The translations under genes and the position numbers were made by a program. DNA of 7,770 nt from positions 1 to 7,770 of the forward strand of contig CAMOGZ010000064.1 of assembly GCA_946614405.1 (NCBI GenBank). Reading direction: 5' to 3'. The DNA is from an uncultured Eubacterium sp. (lineage in GTDB: Bacteria > Bacillota > Clostridia > Peptostreptococcales > Anaerovoracaceae). This document shows, piece after piece, positions 1 through 5,458 of the stretch (its first letter is position 1; each line of letters opens with the position of its first letter). The notes under the pieces are model-generated. The model was not told the DNA's origin, did not search any database, and saw nothing but the letters and a program-made list of their open reading frames with translations.

Positions 1-53
1 CCGGTACGTACGGTGCAACGGGAGGGTGAGAGGAAACTCTCACTCTACCCTAT
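1..53 (+). mobile_element. 3' end of a group II intron (end of domain V and domain VI)
   Basis: Bases 1-15 look like the 3' arm of domain V: an upper-helix segment (1-5), a two-base AC bulge (6-7) and the lower-helix strand GTACGGTG (8-15). Bases 20-50 fold as domain VI. GGGAGG (20-25) pairs with TCT and CCC at 44-50, leaving A47 as the only bulge, and GTGAGAG (26-32) pairs perfectly with CTCTCAC (37-43) around a GAAA tetraloop. A47 would be the branch-point adenosine. It is the seventh base from a 3' end ...CTAT at 53, the spacing usual for group II introns, whose 3' ends are typically AY. The body and any reverse transcriptase gene lie upstream, outside the window. The 3' exon begins near 54, about 20 bases from the nitroreductase terminator. 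The fold is seen directly; assignment to group II is from known architecture. Confidence 0.78.
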
Positions 54-71
54 TGTAGCCTGTGTGACTAT

Positions 72-97
72 GAAAAAGGGCGCCCGGATGGGCGCCC
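72..97 (-). terminator. Rho-independent terminator of the nitroreductase gene
   Basis: Read leftward, GGGCGCCC (97-90) and GGGCGCCC (85-78) form an 8-bp GC-only stem with a 4-base loop, followed by TTTTT (77-73). The hairpin begins 17 bases after the nitroreductase stop codon. The T-run lies only on the leftward side, so it should act mainly on that strand. Confidence 0.88.
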
Positions 98-114
98 AGG
101 ACTCTGTGCGAAAA

Positions 115-633
115 TCAGATCTTGTAGATGTAGTTTGCCTTGCGCGGAGCAGCCTCGCCCACTTCGCCGTCAGCGTAGCCCAGGATCACGTGGCCGATGC
201 CTTCGTAGTCGCCTTCGATGCCCAGGGATGCCAGGATGGCTTTGCCTTCCTCGGACTCGAACTCTTCCTTGGCGCGGAAGATGAAGCAGCTGTCGACACC
301 CAGGTCCTTAGCGGCCAGCATCAGTGTACCCATGACCAGAGAACCGTCATACAGGTAGGTCGGATACTGCTTGTCAGCCAGGACTACCAGCACATCCTGT
401 GCACCGTAGAACGGATCGATGTCAGCGCCCATGATCTTGCGGTTCATCTCGGACAGTTTGTCGCGCATCTCTTTGTCAGAGACCTGGATGATGATGGGGG
501 ACTGGTGTCCCATTCCGGTGGGAGCATAAGTTCCTGCTTCCATGATCTGATCGATCACTTCCTGCGGAACGCGCTGATCTTTATATTTACGTACGCTTCT
601 TCTCTCTTTGATTACCTTTAATGTTTCAGACAT
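115..633 (-). CDS. Nitroreductase family FMN-dependent oxidoreductase
   Basis: A 172-residue protein of the nitroreductase fold, a family that uses FMN and NAD(P)H to reduce nitro compounds, quinones or related electrophiles in the cytoplasm; the natural substrate here cannot be read from sequence. Family landmarks are the N-terminal RRSVRKY segment (residues 11-17) that contacts the FMN phosphate, APTGMGHQSP (37-46) at the flavin face, and the C-terminal GHVILGYADGE strand (147-157). The length is at the short end for the family but all blocks are present, so it appears complete. The start ATG is preceded by AGGAGGT with a 7-base gap. It is monocistronic: promoter at 663-692, terminator at 72-97. 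It runs divergently from the guanidinium exporter, with back-to-back promoters but no sign of shared control. Confidence 0.9.
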   Translation of the reverse strand: MSETLKVIKERRSVRKYKDQRVPQEVIDQIMEAGTYAPTGMGHQSPIIIQVSDKEMRDKLSEMNRKIMGADIDPFYGAQDVLVVLADKQYPTYLYDGSLVMGTLMLAAKDLGVDSCFIFRAKEEFESEEGKAILASLGIEGDYEGIGHVILGYADGEVGEAAPRKANYIYKI

Positions 634-662
634 TTCTTTTACCTCCTAAGCAATATGTTACT

Positions 663-692
663 ATTATACACTATTATTGACGTTTTATTCAA
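663..692 (-). promoter_or_regulatory. Sigma-A promoter of the nitroreductase gene
   Basis: On the minus strand, TTGAAT (692-687) and a perfect TATAAT (668-663) are separated by 18 bases. The -10 lies 30 bases before the start codon, and the Shine-Dalgarno sequence (647-641) sits between them. The region is AT-rich. Confidence 0.75.
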
Positions 693-708
693 TTATATTA
701 AGAAATTA

Positions 709-738
709 TTGACAGGCTGTCCCCGGCCGTGATAGACT
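709..738 (+). promoter_or_regulatory. Sigma-A promoter of the gdx leader
   Basis: TTGACA (709-714), a perfect -35 box, is followed 18 bases later by TAGACT (733-738). Transcription would start near 745, about 150 bases before the gdx start codon, leaving a long structured leader. It is divergent from the nitroreductase promoter, with 16 bases between the two -35 boxes. Confidence 0.75.
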
Positions 739-744
739 GATACC

Positions 745-884
745 AATCAAAAAGAAAAGAGCTTGCCCCTGCCGCCGGGTAGGGGGTGGAAAGCGCAGAC
801 ATTCTGTCATTAGGCCTTAGAAGACGGGATGCTCTGGGCTTTCGTTTTTTGGAACAAAGCCCAACTGCGCAGGTTCCACAGAAC
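745..884 (+). promoter_or_regulatory. Structured leader, candidate guanidine riboswitch (possibly guanidine-IV / mepA type)
   Basis: The leader of the guanidinium exporter holds several pairings that cannot all coexist. AGAGC (758-762) pairs with GCTCT (831-835), closing a domain that contains the hairpin CCCCT/AGGGG (766-770/781-785) and a small hairpin CAGA/TCTG (796-799/803-806). A terminator-like hairpin (812-841) uses 833-835 and precedes six T residues (845-850). GGGCTTT/AAAGCCC (836-842/856-862) and the long-range pair GTGGAA-GCGCAG (786-798) with CTGCGC...TTCCAC (865-879) would compete with it. This fits transcriptional control in which a ligand-stabilised 758-835 domain prevents termination. 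The segment around TTAGGCCTTAGAAGACGGG (810-828) resembles my memory of the guanidine-IV motif, and Gdx genes are known guanidine riboswitch targets. Class assignment is inference; a leader of another ligand or an attenuator remains possible. Confidence 0.6.
812..850 (+). terminator. Putative regulated terminator within the gdx leader
   Basis: AGGCCT and AGA (812-817, 819-821) pair with TCT and GGGCTT (833-841), giving nine pairs including two G-U, one bulged T (818) and an 11-base loop. Bases TCG, then TTTTTT (845-850), follow. The 3' arm overlaps GCTCT (831-835), the strand needed to close the proposed aptamer, so both cannot form. It is weaker than the other terminators in the window, as expected for a conditional one. 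Confidence 0.5.
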
Positions 885-895
885 GGAGGTATATT

Positions 896-1216
896 ATGAA
901 ATGGATCATCTTAGGCTTTGCCGGTGCCCTGGAGATCGGGTGGGCCATCGCAATGAAATACTCGGAAGGATTCACCCACATCGTGCCCAGCATCGCCACG
1001 GCCATCATGTATGTGGCCAGTGCGGTGTTCCTGGCCATGGCGCTGAAGCAGCTGCCCCTGGGAACGGCCTACGCCATCTGGACCGGCATCGGCATCATCG
1101 GGACAACGCTTTTGGGGATCCTGCTGTTCAAAGAGACTATCAGCGTGCCCCAGGCCATCTGCGTGGCCATGATCGTGGTGGGCATCGTTGGATTAAGACT
1201 GTTGTCATCAGAATAA
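896..1216 (+). CDS. gdx: SMR family guanidinium exporter (Gdx / SugE type)
   Basis: A 106-residue inner-membrane protein with four predicted helices, full length for the small multidrug resistance family, whose members work as antiparallel dimers exchanging substrate for protons. The N-terminus carries the Gdx pattern: E13 (the essential proton/substrate carboxylate), W16, then KYSEGF (21-26), matching the KYxxGF signature that separates guanidinium exporters from EmrE-type drug pumps. GTAYAIWTGIG (56-66) supplies Y59 and W62 of the binding site. The start ATG follows GGAGG with a 6-base gap. It is preceded by a long structured leader and its own promoter, and followed 40 bases later by a B3/B4 protein with no terminator between. 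The likely role is export of guanidinium. Assignment to the SMR family is near certain; the guanidinium subtype is very likely from these residues. Confidence 0.92.
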   Translation: MKWIILGFAGALEIGWAIAMKYSEGFTHIVPSIATAIMYVASAVFLAMALKQLPLGTAYAIWTGIGIIGTTLLGILLFKETISVPQAICVAMIVVGIVGLRLLSSE

Positions 1217-1230
1217 TTATATGATAGAAT
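1202..1230 (+). promoter_or_regulatory. Promoter candidate for the B3/B4 gene inside the end of gdx
   Basis: TTGTCA (1202-1207) and TAGAAT (1225-1230) are 17 bases apart, and the -10 is preceded by TGA (1222-1224), an extended -10 TGN element. It overlaps the last codons of gdx. Transcription from about 1237 would give a 20-base leader carrying the Shine-Dalgarno GGAGGT (1245-1250). Confidence 0.55.
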
Positions 1231-1256
1231 CAATAAATAATAACGGAGGTAGAAAT

Positions 1257-1979
1257 ATGGCAAAATTCGTAGCAGAGAAATCTTTCTGGGAACTGTTCCC
1301 GGATGCAGAGATCGGCGTGCTGGTCCTGAACAACATCGATAATTCCGAGGCTGTTTATGCAGCTCACGAGTCCATCAAGGACGAGCTGGCAGCAGCAAAT
1401 GAGGCAGCTGTGAAATGGATCCCGGCAACCCCGCTGTCCAAGAACCCGGTGGTAGCTGTATGGCGTGATGCTTTCCAGAAATTCAAGAAAAAGAAGGGTA
1501 ACCGCGCATCCATCGAGGCACTTCTGGCCCGTGTGGATAAGGGCAACTACGTTGGCGGAATCAACCCGCTGGTAGACATCTACAATGCGGCATCCCTGAC
1601 CTATGCACTGCCGGTGGGCGGTGAGAACGTAGACTCCTTCGTAGGAGACCTGCGTCTGACCATTTCTGAAGAGGGTGGAGATGCTTTCCTGGCACTGGGC
1701 GATGAGGAGAACAATCCGACCCTTCCGGGTGAGCTCTGCTACCTGGACGACGAAGGTGCGGTATGCCGCTGCTGGAACTGGCGTGACGGACAGCGCACCA
1801 TGTTGACCGAGGAGACCAAGAATGCTTTCATGATCATCGAGAGCGTGGATCCGGAACGTCACGAGGACGTGCTGGCCATCATGGACCGCATCGAAGAGAA
1901 GGCCAAGGAGTATCTCGGAGCTGAGATCTTCGCCAAGACTCTGATCACCAAAGACAATCCGGAAGTCGTAATCAAATAG
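1257..1979 (+). CDS. Stand-alone B3/B4 domain protein (PheT editing-domain-like)
   Basis: A 240-residue soluble protein made mostly of a B3/B4 domain, the fold of the editing module in the beta subunit of phenylalanyl-tRNA synthetase. Visible blocks are NPVVAVWRDAF (63-73), NRASIEALLARV (82-93), INPLVDIYNAASL (102-114) with LPVGGEN (118-124), and a C-terminal strand region around CRCWNWRDGQRTMLTEET (170-187). No synthetase core is present, so it is a free-standing family member (COG3382-like). One B3/B4 protein is reported to deacylate canavanyl-tRNA(Arg); most others are uncharacterised. I chose the ATG at 1257, since GGAGGT lies 6 bases before it; an in-frame ATG at 1221 has no ribosome binding site. 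It follows gdx by 40 bases without a terminator but also has a promoter candidate at 1202-1230. Family is confident; the function as a trans-editing deacylase is inference. Confidence 0.85.
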   Translation: MAKFVAEKSFWELFPDAEIGVLVLNNIDNSEAVYAAHESIKDELAAANEAAVKWIPATPLSKNPVVAVWRDAFQKFKKKKGNRASIEALLARVDKGNYVGGINPLVDIYNAASLTYALPVGGENVDSFVGDLRLTISEEGGDAFLALGDEENNPTLPGELCYLDDEGAVCRCWNWRDGQRTMLTEETKNAFMIIESVDPERHEDVLAIMDRIEEKAKEYLGAEIFAKTLITKDNPEVVIK

Positions 1980-1988
1980 TATTTGCTA

Positions 1989-2020
1989 ACAGGATCTGCA
2001 ATGGCAGGTCCTGTTTTTTT
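1989..2020 (+). terminator. Rho-independent terminator after the gdx-B3/B4 unit
   Basis: ACAGGATCTGC (1989-1999) pairs with GCAGGTCCTGT (2004-2014) over 11 positions with one T-G wobble and an AATG loop, followed by TTTTTTT to 2020. It begins 10 bases after the B3/B4 stop codon. Confidence 0.93.
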
Positions 2021-2055
2021 ATACAAAGTGATGCGTTTTTGGTTCAGGTTTGTTA

Positions 2056-2090
2056 GGATATGTAATTTGCTTTAGTGTGCTAAACTATCC
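2056..2090. repeat. Inverted repeat upstream of the nhaC promoter, possible operator
   Basis: TTTAG-TGTG-CTAAA (2071-2084) is a perfect dyad, nested in a wider pair GGATA (2056-2060) / TATCC (2086-2090). It ends three bases before the nhaC -35 box. The position and symmetry suit a regulator site, and TTTAG...CTAAA slightly resembles DtxR/MntR-type boxes, but that likeness is weak. Confidence 0.35.
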
Positions 2091-2092
2091 GC

Positions 2093-2122
2093 TTGCTCTG
2101 AGGTTAACCGAAATGGTATACT
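2093..2122 (+). promoter_or_regulatory. Extended -10 promoter of nhaC
   Basis: TATACT (2117-2122) is preceded by TGG (2114-2116), an extended -10. TTGCTC (2093-2098) gives a -35 match at 18 bases. Transcription would start near 2129, leaving a leader of about 43 bases. Confidence 0.65.
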
Positions 2123-2171
2123 GCAGTTGAGAGAGAATTTAGAGGTTATCTGTTGAAAAGGAGGTATGAGT

Positions 2172-3638
2172 ATGAGTAATGAGAGACAGCCTCGCCTTCC
2201 CAAGATGTGGGAAGCACTTATTCCAATCATTTTCATGATGGTCGTTATCATCTACGCCACCATCAAATGGGAAATGGAACCCCATATTCCACTGGTGCTG
2301 GCATCCTGCGTCGCAGCAGGAATCGCATGGCGCTGCGGATATCGCTGGGATGACATCGCATTCGGTATGCTGGACGCCATCAAGAGAACTGTTGAAGCGT
2401 TCCTGATCATTCTCTGCGTCGGTATGCTGATCGGTGCATGGGTATGGTCCGGAACTATGCCGGCTATGGTTTACTATGGTCTGGATCTGATCGCACCGAG
2501 AGTATTCCTGGTAGTAGGGTGTATCCTCTGCGGAATCGTCGGCCTTGCCACCGGTTCCTCCTGGACTGCATCCGGAACCGTCGGCGTTGCCTTGATGGGA
2601 ATCGCTATGGGTCTGGGGATCCCGGCACCCATCGCAGCAGGTATGGTTATCTCCGGAGCCTACATGGGTGACAAATGGTCCCCGCTGTCTGACTCCACCA
2701 ACGTTGCGGCAGCTGCTGCTGAGACACCGCTGTACGACCACGTACGCGCCATGATGACCACCACCCTGCCGAGCCTTTGTATCGCACTGGTGATCTATGC
2801 GATCCTGGGATTCAAGCTTATCGATACCGAAGGTTATGATCCGGCTCAGGCCATCGCACTGCAGAGCACCCTGGCGGACAACTTCAACCTGACACCGCTG
2901 GTACTGCTGCCGATCCTGGTCATCCTGTTCGGCGCATGGAAGCGCATCCCGGCGATCCCGTCCCTGCTGCTGGCAGCAGCCGTAGGAGGCATCTTCGCCA
3001 TGATCTTCCAGGGAACCTCTCTGGCAGAGATCCTGAACGCATTCCAGTATGGTTATGAAGCAGACACCGGAAATGAAGTAGCTGACAAGCTCCTGTCCCG
3101 CGGCGGAGAAGACTCCATGCTGTGGACCATTTCCCTGATCATGTTCGCAATGTGCTTCGGCGGAATCCTGGAGAAGTGCGGATACGTAGAAGTGCTGCTG
3201 GGACCCATCGTCAAGAGAGTCAAGACCATCGGCGGCCTGGTAGCAGCTATGATCGTCACCGGTATCGTATGCGATATCGTGCTCACCGACCAGTACCTGG
3301 CCATCATGGTACCCAGCCGTATGTTCCAGAAGAGCTTCGATGAGAGAGGACTCTCCAGAAGCTTCTTGTCCAGAACATCTGAGGATGGTGCCACTCTGTG
3401 GTCGCCTATGATCCCGTGGAACGGCTGCGGTGCTTATCAGTCTGCGACATTGGGCGTGTCCAACTGGCAGTTTGCACCATTTGCCTTCATGAACATCATC
3501 AACCCGATTTTCGCCATCGTCATCACTTATCTTGGCATCGGCATCAAGTACAAGGAATATGACAACCTGTCCGGCGATGAGCTGAAGGCAGCCAAGGCAA
3601 AGAAAAAGGCTGAGTTCGAAGCAGCTAAGAGAAAGTAA
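2172..3638 (+). CDS. nhaC: Na+/H+ antiporter, NhaC family
   Basis: A 488-residue polytopic membrane protein with some 11-12 hydrophobic segments, full length for NhaC. These proteins exchange cytoplasmic Na+ for external protons; some relatives exchange organic substrates such as malate and lactate, so the exact substrate is not fixed. Characteristic blocks are ATGSSWTASGTVGVALMGI (126-144), SGAYMGDKWSPLSDSTN (161-177), the DQYLAIMVP helix (373-381) and SPMIPWNGCG (411-420). The C-terminus is a charged Lys/Ala/Glu-rich cytoplasmic tail from about 465. I chose the ATG at 2172 because AAGGAGG ends 7 bases upstream; the in-frame ATG at 2166 is only one base from it. The gene has its own extended -10 promoter and a possible operator, and its stop overlaps the next start (TAATG), implying translational coupling. 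Confidence 0.92.
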   Translation: MSNERQPRLPKMWEALIPIIFMMVVIIYATIKWEMEPHIPLVLASCVAAGIAWRCGYRWDDIAFGMLDAIKRTVEAFLIILCVGMLIGAWVWSGTMPAMVYYGLDLIAPRVFLVVGCILCGIVGLATGSSWTASGTVGVALMGIAMGLGIPAPIAAGMVISGAYMGDKWSPLSDSTNVAAAAAETPLYDHVRAMMTTTLPSLCIALVIYAILGFKLIDTEGYDPAQAIALQSTLADNFNLTPLVLLPILVILFGAWKRIPAIPSLLLAAAVGGIFAMIFQGTSLAEILNAFQYGYEADTGNEVADKLLSRGGEDSMLWTISLIMFAMCFGGILEKCGYVEVLLGPIVKRVKTIGGLVAAMIVTGIVCDIVLTDQYLAIMVPSRMFQKSFDERGLSRSFLSRTSEDGATLWSPMIPWNGCGAYQSATLGVSNWQFAPFAFMNIINPIFAIVITYLGIGIKYKEYDNLSGDELKAAKAKKKAEFEAAKRK

Positions 3639-4051
3639 TGAAGAGTTATAAGGCAAGTACAGGAAGAGAACTGGATAAGACGACGACGTACATTTGCTAC
3701 GGTTTCGGCATCGCTCTGGTGGTGATGGCATGCCTGCGGCTTACCTGGTATCCTGCGGCGATCGGGGTCATTCTCATCGCGGCGGCGGCCATGACCAAGA
3801 CCATTACCGTGTCGGAGGAGGGCATCGTTACGGAGTACCGGTTCCTTATGTACCGCAAAGTCGAGCGGTGGGAATGGAAAGACATCGTGGAGATCTTCTG
3901 CGAGTTCTCCGACAAGCAGCCGGGAAAGATCGGAATCCATTTCACAAAGGAAAATCTGATGGCCCGCAGACTGTTCTTCTCCCGCCAGTATGAGGACGAG
4001 ATCATCGAACTGGCCCTCAGTCAGAACCCGAAGATCCGGGTGGAAGAGTAA
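3638..4051 (+). CDS. Small membrane protein with two N-terminal helices and a PH-like tail
   Basis: A 137-residue protein I cannot assign to a named gene. Residues about 15-34 and 37-53 are two hydrophobic helices joined by a short turn. The remaining soluble part (55-137) is strand-rich: TITVSEEGIVTEYRF (55-69), KVERWEWKDIVEIFCEF (74-90), GKIGIHFT (96-103), then a likely C-terminal helix (117-129). The order 'strand, GIxxxY, W-x-x-I' resembles bacterial PH-like (bPH) domains seen attached to short membrane hairpins. The start codon overlaps the nhaC stop by one base and there is only a weak purine-rich sequence upstream, so its translation probably depends on ribosomes finishing nhaC. Tight coupling suggests an accessory or regulatory role for the antiporter. 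That is inference from context. It ends 9 bases before a strong hairpin. Confidence 0.75.
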   Translation: MKSYKASTGRELDKTTTYICYGFGIALVVMACLRLTWYPAAIGVILIAAAAMTKTITVSEEGIVTEYRFLMYRKVERWEWKDIVEIFCEFSDKQPGKIGIHFTKENLMARRLFFSRQYEDEIIELALSQNPKIRVEE

Positions 4052-4059
4052 ATGCAATA

Positions 4060-4097
4060 AAAGAGGACGCTCCATTATCGATCGGAGCGTCCTCTTT
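4060..4097. terminator. Bidirectional terminator hairpin between convergent genes
   Basis: AAAGAGGACGCTCC (4060-4073) pairs perfectly with GGAGCGTCCTCTTT (4084-4097), a 14-bp stem with a 10-base loop. Rightward it ends in TTT and serves the nhaC unit. Leftward it ends in TTTTATT and serves the metallophosphoesterase gene, whose stop is 10 bases away. The T-runs are short on both sides. Confidence 0.85.
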
Positions 4098-4106
4098 GCT
4101 TGCCGT

Positions 4107-5306
4107 TTACCAGGTCAGATCGCAGATCACCACTTCGCTTTTGGTTCCGATGCGGATGGGAGGGCAGACGGTGCCCACGCCGGAGGTGACGATGCTGCGG
4201 AGGGTCCCTCTCTGAAGGAACCCGTATACATTTTCAAAGTAATTGGTCAGTACGTAGTTGACGGGCTGGACCTGACCGTTCAGGGTGTGGCCGCTGAGGA
4301 TCAGGTCGGCGCCGCAATCTGTCAGGGAATGGAGATCCGCAGGCTCGTGCTCCAGCACCAGGATCGGCAGGTTCCGGTCCAGAGAACGGAGGAGCTCCTC
4401 CGGCTTCTGACGGGTGCCTTCTCCTTCGGCGGTGTCGGTATCATCCTTTCGGCAGGTGATCTGGGTGCCCTTGACATAGACGGTGCCGTCTTCGATCATC
4501 TGGATCTGGCTGTCCACCATGAAGTTCATGATCTCGAAGCTGCGCAGGGTCTCGGAAGCGGGACTGATGGGGTATCCCAGAAGTCTTCTGGATTCCACAT
4601 CGCAGTTTCCGTAGACACCGTAGACTCCCTCCGGAGCCTCCAGCTTGGCCAGGATCTCAGCATAGCGGTCCGGATACGGCAGATTCTCGAAGGTGCCGTT
4701 GAATACGTCGCCGGCCACCAGGATGACGTCAGGCTTCTCCCGGTTGACTTTGTTCACCATGTCCCGGATATGCGCCGGGGAGGAGTTTACCCCAAGGTGC
4801 AGATCGGAGATGAGGGCCACCCGCAGAGAACCCTTGGCGGCGTCGCCTTTGTCGAGGTTTGCCTCGTAGCGGGCCACCTCCACACTATGGGCGGTGTAGT
4901 AGCCGTAGAAGTTCACGATGAGAGCCGCGGAGATGCAGCCCAGGAGGACGATCACCGCCAGACCGCGGTTGCGCTCCTCCATGCCGTATTTACTTTTGCG
5001 CCGTTTCTTCCGGCCGAAGAGCCAGGGGAAGAAGCGGAGAATATGAAATGCCAGAAGGAAGATCCCCAGAAAGGCCCAGAAGCCCAGCCACAGGTCGCCC
5101 ATCCGCTGAGACCACTCCGCCAGAAGCTGATTGTCGGTGAAGGCACCCAGGATGGGAAGGCAGGCAAAGCCCAGATACAGGATGGCGATGATCCCCCGGA
5201 TCACGCCGTTTTCGGTGACGCCCTTCATCCAGTAATCCACCTGGGTGAGAACGTATAAGAACAAAACAATATAGATAACAAGTACAGTAAGCGCCTGTGT
5301 GTCCAT
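4107..5306 (-). CDS. Membrane-anchored metallophosphoesterase-like protein with altered active site
   Basis: A 399-residue protein with an N-terminal membrane part and a C-terminal calcineurin-like phosphoesterase domain (YkuE/YaeI-like). Hydrophobic segments lie at about 5-22, 33-54, 72-97 and 115-134, with a basic patch GRKKRRKSK (98-106) between the last two. The catalytic domain starts near 160: SDLHLG (167-172; D168, H170), AGDVF (198-202; D200), GNCD (233-236), LEHEP (318-322; H320), SGHTLNGQ (338-345; H340). The family norm is GNHD/E and GHTHxGQ, so C235 and L342 replace two conserved histidines, one catalytic and one a metal ligand. Activity may be reduced, changed or lost. I chose the ATG at 5306 because GAAGGGGGT lies 6 bases before it. 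The gene has its own promoter (5329-5357) and converges on the nhaC unit. Fold is confident; substrate unknown. Confidence 0.86.
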   Translation of the reverse strand: MDTQALTVLVIYIVLFLYVLTQVDYWMKGVTENGVIRGIIAILYLGFACLPILGAFTDNQLLAEWSQRMGDLWLGFWAFLGIFLLAFHILRFFPWLFGRKKRRKSKYGMEERNRGLAVIVLLGCISAALIVNFYGYYTAHSVEVARYEANLDKGDAAKGSLRVALISDLHLGVNSSPAHIRDMVNKVNREKPDVILVAGDVFNGTFENLPYPDRYAEILAKLEAPEGVYGVYGNCDVESRRLLGYPISPASETLRSFEIMNFMVDSQIQMIEDGTVYVKGTQITCRKDDTDTAEGEGTRQKPEELLRSLDRNLPILVLEHEPADLHSLTDCGADLILSGHTLNGQVQPVNYVLTNYFENVYGFLQRGTLRSIVTSGVGTVCPPIRIGTKSEVVICDLTW

Positions 5307-5328
5307 TTTATTACCCCCTTCGTTCATT

Positions 5329-5357
5329 ATTTTACAAAAAATACTTAGAAAATACAA
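5329..5357 (-). promoter_or_regulatory. Promoter of the metallophosphoesterase-like gene
   Basis: On the minus strand, TTGTAT (5357-5352) and TAAAAT (5334-5329) are exactly 17 bases apart in an AT-rich stretch. The predicted transcript start near 5322 would give a very short leader of about 16 bases, just covering the ribosome binding site. Confidence 0.55.
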
Positions 5358-5374
5358 CGGTGTTTCCGGGTTTT

Positions 5375-5385
5375 ATGGTATACTG
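5375..5385 (+). promoter_or_regulatory. Extended -10 promoter element of purC
   Basis: TGG-TATACT (5376-5384) is an extended -10 element in the same 11-base context, ATGGTATACTG, as at nhaC (2113-2123). No good -35 hexamer is seen 16-18 bases upstream, as is common for extended -10 promoters. Transcription would start near 5391. No PurR-type box was recognised. Confidence 0.55.
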
Positions 5386-5404
5386 TCTCTGTTAAGTCGC
5401 TATT

Positions 5405-5429
5405 CACAGGCAGGAACGGCCTGCCTGTG
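5405..5429 (+). promoter_or_regulatory. Perfect hairpin in the purC 5' leader
   Basis: CACAGGCAGG (5405-5414) pairs perfectly with CCTGCCTGTG (5420-5429) around an AACGG loop, about 15 bases after the predicted transcript start. No T-run follows, so it is not an intrinsic terminator. It could stabilise the mRNA 5' end or be a protein-binding site; its function is unknown. Confidence 0.6.
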
Positions 5430-5458
5430 TCCATACACAGCAGAACGGAGGTAATAGA

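Noticed and set aside
13..621. A 202-codon rightward reading frame opposite the nitroreductase
   Set aside because: It is antisense to a clear nitroreductase, has no family motifs and begins inside the intron end.
745..895. Guanidine-I (ykkC) or guanidine-III riboswitch at gdx
   Set aside because: The conserved ykkC blocks (CTAGGGTTCCG-like and GGTCCGAGAG-like) and the guanidine-III pseudoknot sequence are absent by eye.
2139..3731. A 530-codon leftward reading frame opposite nhaC
   Set aside because: Low-complexity His/Asp/Gln/Cys-rich translation typical of an antisense shadow of a coding gene; nhaC on the plus strand has all family motifs.
3990..5258. A 422-codon rightward reading frame opposite the metallophosphoesterase gene
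   Set aside because: The opposite strand encodes recognisable membrane helices and phosphoesterase motifs with promoter and ribosome binding site; this frame has neither, and runs through the bidirectional hairpin.
5405..5429. Guanidine-II (mini-ykkC) riboswitch at purC
   Set aside because: Only one hairpin with an ACGG-containing loop is present; the class needs two, and purC is not a guanidine gene.
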